Shown piece by piece: positions 10,647 to 20,413 of a stretch of DNA of 64,000 nucleotides. The notes beneath the pieces are model-generated. The model did not search any database. It had not been told where the DNA came from and saw only the letters and a program-made list of their open reading frames with translations. Position 1 is the first letter of the stretch, and the number at the start of each line of letters is the position of its first letter. This stretch comes from an uncultured Pelagibacteraceae bacterium (lineage in GTDB: Bacteria > Pseudomonadota > Alphaproteobacteria > Pelagibacterales > AG-422-B15): NCBI GenBank assembly GCA_902624455.1, contig CACNXQ010000006.1, positions 1 through 64,000 of the forward strand, given 5' to 3'. The position numbers and the translations under genes are program-made.

Positions 10647-11651
10647 ATGGCAATTGATACTAACCCTTGTATATGCTGTAACTCAATCAAAAGAGAAGTT
10701 GTTTCAAATATTGGAAGAGATCTTTTGAAATTAGAAACTGTTATATGCATAGGTTGTGGATTGATACACTCTAATCCAATTCCATCAAAAGAAGAGCTTA
10801 GTAAATTCTATAAAGAAAAGTACAGGAGCGATTACAAGCAAACATATGCTCCAAAAATCAAGCATACCATTAGGTATTCATCGGGGACCATTTATCACCT
10901 AAATACGATCCTATCTTTTATCGAAAATCCAAATAACAAAAAATTATTGGATGTTGGATCTGGTAGCGGAGAACTTTTATATTTTGCAAAGAGAGCGGGT
11001 TTCAATGTTTTTGGTATAGAACCAAATCAGGGTTACGCTGAATTTTGTAAGGATAAATTGTCTCTTCCAATATTTAATGGGACTTATGAAGAGGCTGACA
11101 TTCAGAATTCGACATACGATGTAATTTTTATGAATGAAGTATTAGAACATATGCCAGATCCCATAAATGTACTTAGAGATATACATAGTTATTTAAAGGA
11201 TGGTGGAATTTTAATTGTAAATGTGCCTGATATAGAGATAGGCAAGCATTCACCGCTCAAACGATTTCACTACGCACATGTGTATAATTACAATCATTTA
11301 TGTTTAAAAAAAATTATTGAAATAAGTAAGTTCAAAATTCTAAATAAAGAAACATCAACAACTTCCGTAATTTGTAAAAAGTCTGATGTCGAATGTAATG
11401 ATGTTCAATATAATTTTGAAGATAATTACATGAGAATAAAAAGTAACTTATTTACTCACAGTAACCTCAAGCATTATTTATCAATTCACCCTTATTATAA
11501 AATTTTAAAAAAAATAATACAGTACCCAAGGGAATTTATTATGTCTTTTTTTATAAATGATCATAAACAAGTTTTAGATAAAATATTTCAGTCAGGACAA
11601 GGAGATATTTTTCATAGGTTTTTTACATTTATTGAAAAAAGAATAAGATAA
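10647..11651 (+). CDS. Class I SAM-dependent methyltransferase with N-terminal Cys cluster
   Basis: SAM motif LLDVGSGSGELLYFAKRAGFNVFGIEPN; N-terminal CxCC...CIGC zinc-ribbon-like cysteines. Confidence 0.85.
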   Translation: MAIDTNPCICCNSIKREVVSNIGRDLLKLETVICIGCGLIHSNPIPSKEELSKFYKEKYRSDYKQTYAPKIKHTIRYSSGTIYHLNTILSFIENPNNKKLLDVGSGSGELLYFAKRAGFNVFGIEPNQGYAEFCKDKLSLPIFNGTYEEADIQNSTYDVIFMNEVLEHMPDPINVLRDIHSYLKDGGILIVNVPDIEIGKHSPLKRFHYAHVYNYNHLCLKKIIEISKFKILNKETSTTSVICKKSDVECNDVQYNFEDNYMRIKSNLFTHSNLKHYLSIHPYYKILKKIIQYPREFIMSFFINDHKQVLDKIFQSGQGDIFHRFFTFIEKRIR

Positions 11652-11670
11652 GAAAAATCAAACACAGATT

Positions 11671-12612
11671 ATGAAAAATATTGTCTTTCTTGATAAAAGT
11701 ACATTTCCGAAAAAAGTAAATTTTCCAAAGTTTAAATTCAAAAATAAATTTAAAGGCTATGATTTTACAGAACGCTCTCAGTTAATATCAAGAATTAGAA
11801 AAGCGCATGTAATAATAACCAATAAGATAAAATTGTCAGGAAAAGATCTTTCAAAAGCACCAAACCTTGAATTAATTGCTATAACTGCAACTGGAACAAA
11901 TATCATTGACTTAGAATACTGCAAAAAAAATAACATTTTTGTTTGCAATCTTAGAGAGTACGCCTCAACAGCTGTTGCAGAACACGTGTTTGCTTTGATT
12001 TTAAATTTAACAAAAAAAATTAAGGGACTTGAGAAAGATATTAAAAAATATATTTGGCAAGAAAGAAAAGTTTTTGCACTACTAAGTCATGAAATTTTTG
12101 AACTAAAAGGTAAAACACTTGGCATTATTGGAAAAGGATCTATAGGAAAAAAAGTTGCAAAAATTGCAAAAGCTTTTGAGATGAATGTTTTATGTCATTC
12201 TGTGAGAAAAAATAATCATAATAAGCTTAGTGGTTTTTTAAAAAAATTAGATATTTTAAGTATCCATTGCCCATTAACTAAATCAACAAATAATTTGATA
12301 AACTCAAAAGAGTTAAACCTTTTAAAAAAAACTGCCATCATAATCAATACAGCAAGAGGGGGCATAGTAAATGAGGATGATTTAGTAAAAGCCATTAAAA
12401 ACGGAACTATTAGTGGAGCGGGTATTGACGTAACCACAAAAGAACCTCCAAATAAAAATCATCCCTATTATAGCATTCTTAAACATCCAAATTTTATTTG
12501 GACGCCCCATACGGCCTGGGCTTCAAATGAGACATTGCAGGAGGCAATCAACCAATTAATTGATAATGTAAATAGTTTTTACAGTGGTAAATTAAAAAAT
12601 ATCGTTAAATAA
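11671..12612 (+). CDS. D-isomer-specific 2-hydroxyacid dehydrogenase
   Basis: LGIIGKGSIGKKVAKIAKAF nucleotide-binding motif, INTARGGIVNEDDLVKAI, GIDVTTKEPP...TPHTAW. Confidence 0.92.
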   Translation: MKNIVFLDKSTFPKKVNFPKFKFKNKFKGYDFTERSQLISRIRKAHVIITNKIKLSGKDLSKAPNLELIAITATGTNIIDLEYCKKNNIFVCNLREYASTAVAEHVFALILNLTKKIKGLEKDIKKYIWQERKVFALLSHEIFELKGKTLGIIGKGSIGKKVAKIAKAFEMNVLCHSVRKNNHNKLSGFLKKLDILSIHCPLTKSTNNLINSKELNLLKKTAIIINTARGGIVNEDDLVKAIKNGTISGAGIDVTTKEPPNKNHPYYSILKHPNFIWTPHTAWASNETLQEAINQLIDNVNSFYSGKLKNIVK

Positions 12613-12656
12613 AGATAAGTTTCTTTAAATAAAATTTATTTTTACTATTATTTAGA

Positions 12657-12878
12657 ATGAAACTTTTTCAAGCTCATACAGGATATAATGACCCTAACGA
12701 TCCTTCTGGTGGATTTTATGAAATCCATTCAGTTATGTTCGTTTGTGCAAAAAATATTAAAGAAGCCAGAATTAAATTAAAAAATCTTAAAGATTTTAAA
12801 AAGTATAAAATGCATATTGATGCGATTAAAGAACTATCAACTGTTGATGGACATAAAATTAAGTTAGAAAAAATTTAA
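12657..12878 (+). CDS. DUF1543-like small protein
   Basis: GFYEIHSVMFVCAKNIKEARIKLK resembles DUF1543; 73 aa. Confidence 0.6.
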   Translation: MKLFQAHTGYNDPNDPSGGFYEIHSVMFVCAKNIKEARIKLKNLKDFKKYKMHIDAIKELSTVDGHKIKLEKI

Positions 12879-14701
12879 CGTGGACACTTACCATTCATGA
12901 ATGACTCATAAATATCATCAACCTCATTAGAAGTAAGAGTCGTACGAGCAAACATTTTATCAATTACGTAACATTTTTCTGATAATTTTATATTTTCACT
13001 AGCGAGGCCTTGCAGTATCGAGTCTGCTGAATCGGTATTATTAAACATAGCTATTCCTTTATCATTGGAAGTATCTAAGACGATAAATCTTTCTATATTA
13101 TTTTTAGAGTCCCAATTTAGCCATTTAGTAGTTTTATCATAAGGAAAGTTATTCGGATTGCCGTCATAAGCAAAATTTACCCAGTATTCACCAATCTCGT
13201 CCGATAAGGCAAGATCTACTTGCCTGTTGTCTTCATCGTAGATTATGGATGAGATATAATCACCAGACTCCCCTAATAAGCTCGCATTTTTGAAAACGAA
13301 TGGAATTTCCATTGCATGTGCTGCACCTAATAGAACTGGTAAATCAATTCCAAAGTAGGACGGTTGCTCATCCCAATCAAATCTGTAAGCATATACCTTT
13401 GATGACTTATTATTTGACATAAATCTTGAAGGCAAAACAACTGCTCCGTGTCTCCATGATTGTGCCATATATTTAGCATATATATCATAATAATTTCTGT
13501 CTTTAGGGGTAACAATGAAGCTTAAGTCATTTGAAATCCAAGACAAAAAATTCAAAGGTCTATTTACAAATGTATCGTTCATAAACATAAATAGTTTATC
13601 CTCATCTCTGGTAGTGCCAAAAATCATTGGCTTATCGTGCATCTCGCCATCTCTAAAAACTCCATAAATTCCTTTATTCGGAATTACAATATCGTCAGGG
13701 AGGACGTCGGGAACATCAATAAGACCTTCTGTGTCTTCATCTACTCGATAATACTTTATGATTTCCTCAGATGTGAGATCTAGCAAAAATTTACTAACAA
13801 AATTTTTATCTAATATTTTTTTATTAATTTCCTCATCGGTTAAACTAGTTTTTTCTTTTAATTTTGCTATTAGGAAACCTTTAGAGCCTGCTCTTTCATC
13901 ATTAATTGCAAAGTCTAGAGAGTCAGAACCAAGATAACCACTTTGTGCAATGCCTCTTTCGAATAAATCTTTACTTTGTGGTGCTGACATTAAGGATATT
14001 ACATTTCTACCACCAGCTGACTCACCAAAAATTGTTATATTTTTTTCATCCCCATTAAATAAACCAATGTGTTCCCTTACCCATTCTAGAGACTTTACTA
14101 AATCTAAAGTTCCAAAGTTAGCTGATTTATCAAGAACATAATCAGAGTTATAGTTTAAGGCATCATTCTTAAACCATCCAAAAGGACCGAGTCTATAATT
14201 TGTAGTTACTAGAACAATTTCATGATCAAGCACAAAATCACCTGATACAAATAAGTTAGATGCAGAATATCCCCATGTATTCCCCCCACCATGAATCCAA
14301 AACATTACGGGTAACTTCTTTTTACTTTTTAGAGCTTTCTCAGAAACATACACGTTTAAGTAAAGACAGTCCTCCTCACCTATTATTTCGCCACCGCTGA
14401 TACCATCAATAGAGTCATAAAAATTACTTATTTGAACACAACGATTAGGATTATTGTTTGCTGAAATTTGTCCTTGAAATTCAACACCTCTTGGAGCTTT
14501 CCATCTGAGCTCGCCTACTGGTGGCTTTGCAAATGGTATGCCAAGATAAGCAAAGATTTTATTTTCGTATTTGTTTCTAGTTACTGCGCCAGTAATTGTT
14601 ACTTGCTCATTTGATAAAGTGGTTATCTCATCTAATTCGTATGCATGAATTTTATTAGTAAAAACCAATAAAATTAATAAAAAATTAATTATTCTTCTCA
14701 T
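12875..14701 (-). CDS. Exported type-B carboxylesterase family protein
   Basis: Signal peptide, GIPFAKPPVGELRWKAP, nucleophile elbow FGESAGG, EDCLYLNVYV. Confidence 0.92.
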   Translation of the reverse strand: MRRIINFLLILLVFTNKIHAYELDEITTLSNEQVTITGAVTRNKYENKIFAYLGIPFAKPPVGELRWKAPRGVEFQGQISANNNPNRCVQISNFYDSIDGISGGEIIGEEDCLYLNVYVSEKALKSKKKLPVMFWIHGGGNTWGYSASNLFVSGDFVLDHEIVLVTTNYRLGPFGWFKNDALNYNSDYVLDKSANFGTLDLVKSLEWVREHIGLFNGDEKNITIFGESAGGRNVISLMSAPQSKDLFERGIAQSGYLGSDSLDFAINDERAGSKGFLIAKLKEKTSLTDEEINKKILDKNFVSKFLLDLTSEEIIKYYRVDEDTEGLIDVPDVLPDDIVIPNKGIYGVFRDGEMHDKPMIFGTTRDEDKLFMFMNDTFVNRPLNFLSWISNDLSFIVTPKDRNYYDIYAKYMAQSWRHGAVVLPSRFMSNNKSSKVYAYRFDWDEQPSYFGIDLPVLLGAAHAMEIPFVFKNASLLGESGDYISSIIYDEDNRQVDLALSDEIGEYWVNFAYDGNPNNFPYDKTTKWLNWDSKNNIERFIVLDTSNDKGIAMFNNTDSADSILQGLASENIKLSEKCYVIDKMFARTTLTSNEVDDIYESFMNGKCPR

Positions 14702-16169
14702 ATTGCTGGAGTTTTTTAACTGCTAATGGAATATTGTCAATTAAGTCTTCAGCAATTAATCCTGCGCCAAGATATTCACCAAGATATGAATGTATCCAAG
14801 CTCCGGCACAAGCCGCATCAAAAGCAGTCATTTTGTTAACGCCAACTAAAGAGGCTATGATTCCCGCCAAAACATCACCTGACCCTGCAGTTGCTAAATA
14901 TGGTGCTTCACTTGAATTAATTACTACATTACCACTTGGATCGGATATGATCGTATCTGCTCCTTTCAATAAGATGATACTTCCTGATTTTTTTGCAGCC
15001 TCGACACATCTAATAACTTTGTCATCATTTTCATAAAAGTTGCTACCGAAAAGCCTCTTAAACTCACCTTCATGAGGTGTTAAAATTGTGTGCGGATAAG
15101 TATCTATAAAAAGATCATCAGGGTTGTCGGCAAAACATGAAATCGCATCAGCATCAATTACAACGTGATCCACCATTGCAAGAGCAAGTAAGGTTCTTGC
15201 TTTAGTCTCATCGTTTACTCCATTTCCTGGACCAACAAGAACCGATGTTATTTTTTTATCTTTTAGAATTTTAAGAAGGTCATTTTTCTCATTTATTACT
15301 GATAACATTTCTACTGATATTTGAGGCTCTAAAACTTCAGCTGAGTCCTTGTCACATATCAATCTTACTGCGCCAGCACCAACTCTTAATGCAGAACGGC
15401 CTGCAAGTCTTGCTGCTCCTGTTTGAAATTTTGGTCCAGTGTTAACAATTAATAGACCTCTAGAATATTTGTGGTCGATCGGAGATGGAAATGGAAAATT
15501 TTTTATCCATAAATTTGGATCATTTTTTTTTATTTTTGGATTTATAGTTTTTATCACTTCTTTTTTTATTCCAATATCTTCAACTATAACTTCACCACAG
15601 TATTTTTTACTTGGAAAAAGTAAATGACATTTTTTTTTGCAGAAGAAAGTAATGGTTTTCTGACATTTAAATGCTTCAGGTTGAGGTAAGGAATTTTCAC
15701 CATTTATACCGGATGGTATGTCTATTGCATAAACTGGTACAGATGATGTATTAACTTCTTTAATCAGAGAAGTTAAATTGTTTGAAATATATCTCGACAG
15801 ACCTGTCCCAAATAAAGCATCAATTATGAGATCATATTGCTCTAAATTTTCTACTTTACTAATGAAATTGTTTTTATCAATTTTATCAGAGTAATATTTG
15901 CAATCTATTGACTGACTACTTTTTTTAAAAGGAAAAAATAAGTCTATACTCTTTTTGGCTTTGATAAGTTCTTTTGCGACTACAAAACCGTCCCCACCAT
16001 TGTTTCCTGGACCACATATGATTAATATTTTATGTAATTTTTTTAATGGCAAATTCTTAAACACTGCCTTTCCGGCGTTTTCCATTAGCTGTAAACTTGG
16101 TAAGCCGTTTTTTATCGTTATCTTGTCAGCTTCTGCCATTTCAGAGTTAGTGAGGATATATCGTGACAT
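14685..16169 (-). CDS. nnrDE: Bifunctional NAD(P)H-hydrate epimerase / ADP-dependent dehydratase
   Basis: N-terminal YjeF epimerase (GPGNNGGDGFVVAKEL) fused to a ribokinase-like dehydratase (LTPHEGEFKRLFG, GSGDVLAGI). Confidence 0.94.
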   Translation of the reverse strand: MSRYILTNSEMAEADKITIKNGLPSLQLMENAGKAVFKNLPLKKLHKILIICGPGNNGGDGFVVAKELIKAKKSIDLFFPFKKSSQSIDCKYYSDKIDKNNFISKVENLEQYDLIIDALFGTGLSRYISNNLTSLIKEVNTSSVPVYAIDIPSGINGENSLPQPEAFKCQKTITFFCKKKCHLLFPSKKYCGEVIVEDIGIKKEVIKTINPKIKKNDPNLWIKNFPFPSPIDHKYSRGLLIVNTGPKFQTGAARLAGRSALRVGAGAVRLICDKDSAEVLEPQISVEMLSVINEKNDLLKILKDKKITSVLVGPGNGVNDETKARTLLALAMVDHVVIDADAISCFADNPDDLFIDTYPHTILTPHEGEFKRLFGSNFYENDDKVIRCVEAAKKSGSIILLKGADTIISDPSGNVVINSSEAPYLATAGSGDVLAGIIASLVGVNKMTAFDAACAGAWIHSYLGEYLGAGLIAEDLIDNIPLAVKKLQQYEKNN

Positions 16170-16332
16170 ATATTAATAATGTTTAAAAAGTATATGATTT
16201 TATTAAATAAAGTTTAATACGGCATTAAACATGTTAGATGTCATTTTGGCAACCAATCATAATAGTTAGATATATTTAATAGTCATATTTTTAATTTGCA
16301 ATTAAACGTATGCGACTAAAGTGTTACTGTAA

Positions 16333-16683
<351 letters not shown>

Positions 16684-16706
16684 AAAAATAAAGAAAGGTA
16701 AAATTA

Positions 16707-17687
16707 ATGACAGATATGAAGACTTATGAATACATTTGGCTTGATGGGTATACTCCTGAGCCTTTTATGAGAAGCAAAGTTAAAGCTACAGACTCATCAA
16801 CTCCTCCAGATTGGTCATTCGATGGTTCTTCTACGCAACAAGCAGAAGGTGGAAGTTCAGACTGTTTGCTTCTTCCAGTGCAAACATACTCAAATCCTAA
16901 TGGCCATGATTTAGTAATGACACAGGTTCAATCTGCTGATCATGCAACACACCCATCAAACTTTAGAGCTGCTGCTGCAGAGGTAGTAACTGATGAATGG
17001 TGGTTCGGTTTTGAGCAAGAGTTTTTTTTCACCGATCCGAAAACTGGTGAACCCCTTGGTTGGGAAGATGGTACGCCTCGTGAGCAAGGTGAATATTATT
17101 GTGGAGTTGGCGCAGGTAATGTTGTCGGAAGAGAAATTTCAGATGCTCATCTTAAGGCATGTCTAGAACTCGGCATTAATCTTACTGGAACGAACGCGGA
17201 GGTAGCACTTGGTCAATGGGAATATCAATGTTTTGGAAAAGGAATTAAAGCAGCTGATGATTTATGGATGAGTAGATACCTCCTTTTTAAGACTGCAGAA
17301 AAATATGGTGCTGGTGTTAATATTCATCCTAAACCTAAAACTGGAGATTGGAATGGTTCAGGAATGCACACAAACTTCTCAAATGAAGCCATGAGATCAT
17401 CTGGCACTGAAGAACTCTTTACGTCAATGTGCGAAAAACTTGGAAAAGTTCATGAGGAAGGAATTGCGGCTTATGGATCTGACAACGATATGAGACTTAC
17501 AGGGCTTCACGAAACTCAAAGTATTGATAAGTTTTCATTTGGTGTATCAGATAGAGGCGCAAGCATAAGAATTCCTGTTTATACTGTAGAACACAATTGG
17601 AACGGGTACTTAGAAGATAGAAGACCAGCTTCAAATGCGGATCCATATAAAATTCTTGCTCATATAGTTGGAACTTTGACCAAATAG
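16707..17687 (+). CDS. glnII: Glutamine synthetase type II (eukaryotic-type)
   Basis: YEYIWLDGYTPEPFMRSK, WSFDGSSTQQAEGGSSDCLL, NWNGSGMHTNFS; 326-aa GSII size. Confidence 0.95.
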   Translation: MTDMKTYEYIWLDGYTPEPFMRSKVKATDSSTPPDWSFDGSSTQQAEGGSSDCLLLPVQTYSNPNGHDLVMTQVQSADHATHPSNFRAAAAEVVTDEWWFGFEQEFFFTDPKTGEPLGWEDGTPREQGEYYCGVGAGNVVGREISDAHLKACLELGINLTGTNAEVALGQWEYQCFGKGIKAADDLWMSRYLLFKTAEKYGAGVNIHPKPKTGDWNGSGMHTNFSNEAMRSSGTEELFTSMCEKLGKVHEEGIAAYGSDNDMRLTGLHETQSIDKFSFGVSDRGASIRIPVYTVEHNWNGYLEDRRPASNADPYKILAHIVGTLTK

Positions 17688-17737
17688 CAGTGTTCCTGGG
17701 GGTATTGTATATAATATCCAATTATTTTTATTATTTA

Positions 17738-17775
17738 CAAAGTTGTAAGGCACGATTTACGTGTCTTGCACTTTG
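17738..17775. promoter_or_regulatory. Long hairpin in the glnII-glnA intergenic region
   Basis: CAAAGT(T)GTAAGGCACG-ATTTA-CGTGTCTTGCACTTTG; 16 pairs with one bulge and two possible G-U pairs. Confidence 0.75.
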
Positions 17776-17789
17776 TATTTACTAATGGT

Positions 17790-17808
17790 AATTAGTTCAT
17801 AGCTAATT
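17790..17808 (+). promoter_or_regulatory. Second, weaker hairpin with T-rich 3' flank just before the glnA ribosome-binding site
   Basis: AATTAG-TTCATAG-CTAATT then TTTATAAAGGA. Confidence 0.35.
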
Positions 17809-17825
17809 TTTATAAAGGAAACAAA

Positions 17826-19235
17826 ATGACTGATGCAAATAAAATCCTCAAGAAGATGAAAGATAATGGAGCTAAGTATCTTGACTTAAGATTTACCGAT
17901 CCTAGAGGCAAACTACAGCATCTTACAATGGATGGAACTGCAGTCGATGAAGATCTTTTGAATAACGGAACCTATTTTGATGGTTCTTCTATTTCTGGGT
18001 GGAAAGCCATAAACGAGTCTGACATGGTTTTGAAACCAGATCTAAATACTACAGTCATGGATCCTTTTATGGCTCAACCAACAATGATTGTTTTCTGTGA
18101 TATATTGGACGCAGTTACAAAAGAACCTTATGAAAGGGATCCAAGAGGAACTGCTCGCAAAGCCGAAGAGCTTGTAAGTTCAAGTGGTGTTGGAGATACA
18201 ATATTTATGGGGCCAGAAGCAGAGTTTTTTGTCTTTGATGATGTGAAATTCCAAGTAGATATGAATAAGTCGATGTTTGAAATCGATAGTACTGAAGGGC
18301 CATACAATTCTGGTAGAAGTTACGAAAGTGGAAACCTCGCGCACCGCCCTGGAATAAAAGGTGGTTATTTTCCTGTTCCGCCTGTAGATAGTGGACAAGA
18401 TCTAAGGACTGAATTTCTTGAAGAGCTCAAAAATCTTGGGCTATGTGTAGAAAAGCATCATCATGAAGTTGCGCCTAGTCAACACGAGCTAGGTTTAAAA
18501 TTTGATACTTTACTCAAGCAGGGAGATGCAATGCAACTCTACAAGTATGGTGTTCACATGGTTGCGAATGCATTTGGCAAGACTGCAACATTCATGCCAA
18601 AGCCTGTTAAGGGAGACAATGGAACAGGAATGCATGTGCATCAATCCATTTGGAAAAATGGAGAGCCTCTTTTTGCAGGTGATGGGTACGCAGGTTTATC
18701 TGAAATGGCTCTTCATTACATAGGCGGCATTATTAAGCACGGTAAAGCGCTTAATGCTTTCACCAATGCAAGCACGAACAGCTACAAAAGACTTATCCCA
18801 GGATTTGAAGCTCCAGTTATCCTAGTTTACTCATCAAGAAATAGATCTGCATCGTGCAGAATACCAGTTTCTGATAGCCCTAAAGGTAAAAGAGTTGAAG
18901 TAAGATTTCCTGATCCTTCTGCTAATCCATATTTGGCATTTTCATCAATGCTTATGGCTGGATTAGATGGAATTAAAAATAAGATTGATCCTGGTAAGGC
19001 TGCTGACGAAGATTTATATGAGTTGCCTGATGACGAGGTAAGAAAACTCCCAACTGTCTGTGGCTCACTTAGAGAGGCACTTGCGTCTTTAGATGCGGAC
19101 AGAAACTTTTTAACTCAGGGAAATGTATTTACCGATGATCAAATTGACGGTTACATCGATTTAAAAATGGAGGAAGTATACGACCTTGAGCACTCTCCCC
19201 ACCCTATTGAGTATAAAAACTACTTCAGCGTTTAA
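17826..19235 (+). CDS. glnA: Glutamine synthetase type I
   Basis: MDGTAVDEDLLNNGTYFDGSSISGW, NGTGMHVHQS, candidate adenylylation Tyr in EDLYELPDDE. Confidence 0.97.
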   Translation: MTDANKILKKMKDNGAKYLDLRFTDPRGKLQHLTMDGTAVDEDLLNNGTYFDGSSISGWKAINESDMVLKPDLNTTVMDPFMAQPTMIVFCDILDAVTKEPYERDPRGTARKAEELVSSSGVGDTIFMGPEAEFFVFDDVKFQVDMNKSMFEIDSTEGPYNSGRSYESGNLAHRPGIKGGYFPVPPVDSGQDLRTEFLEELKNLGLCVEKHHHEVAPSQHELGLKFDTLLKQGDAMQLYKYGVHMVANAFGKTATFMPKPVKGDNGTGMHVHQSIWKNGEPLFAGDGYAGLSEMALHYIGGIIKHGKALNAFTNASTNSYKRLIPGFEAPVILVYSSRNRSASCRIPVSDSPKGKRVEVRFPDPSANPYLAFSSMLMAGLDGIKNKIDPGKAADEDLYELPDDEVRKLPTVCGSLREALASLDADRNFLTQGNVFTDDQIDGYIDLKMEEVYDLEHSPHPIEYKNYFSV

Positions 19236-19237
19236 AT

Positions 19238-20413
19238 ATGGAACTAACGAGCGAGCACGAAGAATTAAAGAGATCAGCCTTAAGATTTGTGGAGGATGAG
19301 ATAAATCCATATGTGGATGAATGGGAAGAAAATGAAATTTTCCCAGCTCATGAATTATTCAAAAAGCTAGGCAACCAAGGCTTTCTAGGTGTTACGAAAC
19401 CAGAAAAGTATGGTGGTGCTGGACTAGATTATTCTTATGGAGCTGTTCTCAATGAAGCTATGGCACAAATAAAATGCGGTGGCGTGCCAATGGCAATTGG
19501 AGTGCAAACTGATATGTCAACTCCTGCTCTTGCAAGATTTGGGACAGAAGAATTATGTAACAATTTTTTAAAGCCATCGATTAGTGGTGATTATGTTTCT
19601 TGTCTAGGAGTATCTGAGCCAAGTGCTGGATCAGATGTTGCTGCTATAAAAACTTACGCAAAAAAAGATGGTGATGACTATGTTATCAATGGATCTAAAA
19701 TGTGGATTACAAACGGAACGCAGGCTGATTGGATGTGCATGCTTGCGAATACTGAGAGTAATACTAAAAATAAACATCTCAATAAGTCTTTAATCTGTGT
19801 GCCTTTGAAAGAAAATGGAAAAAGAGCAAAAGGCGTAACAATAAATAGAAAATTAAAAAAAATGGGAATGCATTCTTCTGACACAGCAGAAATTTTCTTT
19901 GAAGATGTAAGAGTCCCACAGAGCAATCTTGTGGGTGAAGAAGGTAAAGGCTTTTTGTATCAAATGCTTCAATTCCAAGAAGAACGACTTTATGCAGCTA
20001 TTGCAAATTATGCTTCTTGTGAAACTGCAATAAATGAAACCATTGAGTATACAAGACAAAGAAAAACATTTGGGAAACCAATTTTAGACAATCAAGTGGT
20101 CCACTTTAAATTATCTGAATTAATGACAGAGGTAGAAGCACTTAAAGCACTCACTTGGAAAGCAATCGAGATACATGTTAACGGTGGTGATTGCACAAAG
20201 CTAGCTTCGATGTCTAAGCTAAAGTCAACGCGTCTATCAAGAAAGGTAAATGACGAATGTTTACAATTCTGGGGGGGCATGGGTTATATGGATGAAACTC
20301 CAATTTCAAGAGCCTATAGAGATGGTAGATTGGGGTCAATTGGCGGTGGATCGGATGAAGTAATGCTTGGAATAATCTCAAAATATTTAGATATCTTACC
20401 AGGAAAAAATTAA
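19238..20413 (+). CDS. Acyl-CoA dehydrogenase
   Basis: GVSEPSAGSDVAAIKTYA, ITNG, RLYAAIANYASCETAINETIEYTRQRKTFGKPI; starts 2 nt after glnA stop. Confidence 0.94.
   Translation: MELTSEHEELKRSALRFVEDEINPYVDEWEENEIFPAHELFKKLGNQGFLGVTKPEKYGGAGLDYSYGAVLNEAMAQIKCGGVPMAIGVQTDMSTPALARFGTEELCNNFLKPSISGDYVSCLGVSEPSAGSDVAAIKTYAKKDGDDYVINGSKMWITNGTQADWMCMLANTESNTKNKHLNKSLICVPLKENGKRAKGVTINRKLKKMGMHSSDTAEIFFEDVRVPQSNLVGEEGKGFLYQMLQFQEERLYAAIANYASCETAINETIEYTRQRKTFGKPILDNQVVHFKLSELMTEVEALKALTWKAIEIHVNGGDCTKLASMSKLKSTRLSRKVNDECLQFWGGMGYMDETPISRAYRDGRLGSIGGGSDEVMLGIISKYLDILPGKN

Noticed and set aside
14734-15036. 100-aa ORF antisense to nnrDE
   Set aside because: Shadow ORF inside a confident gene
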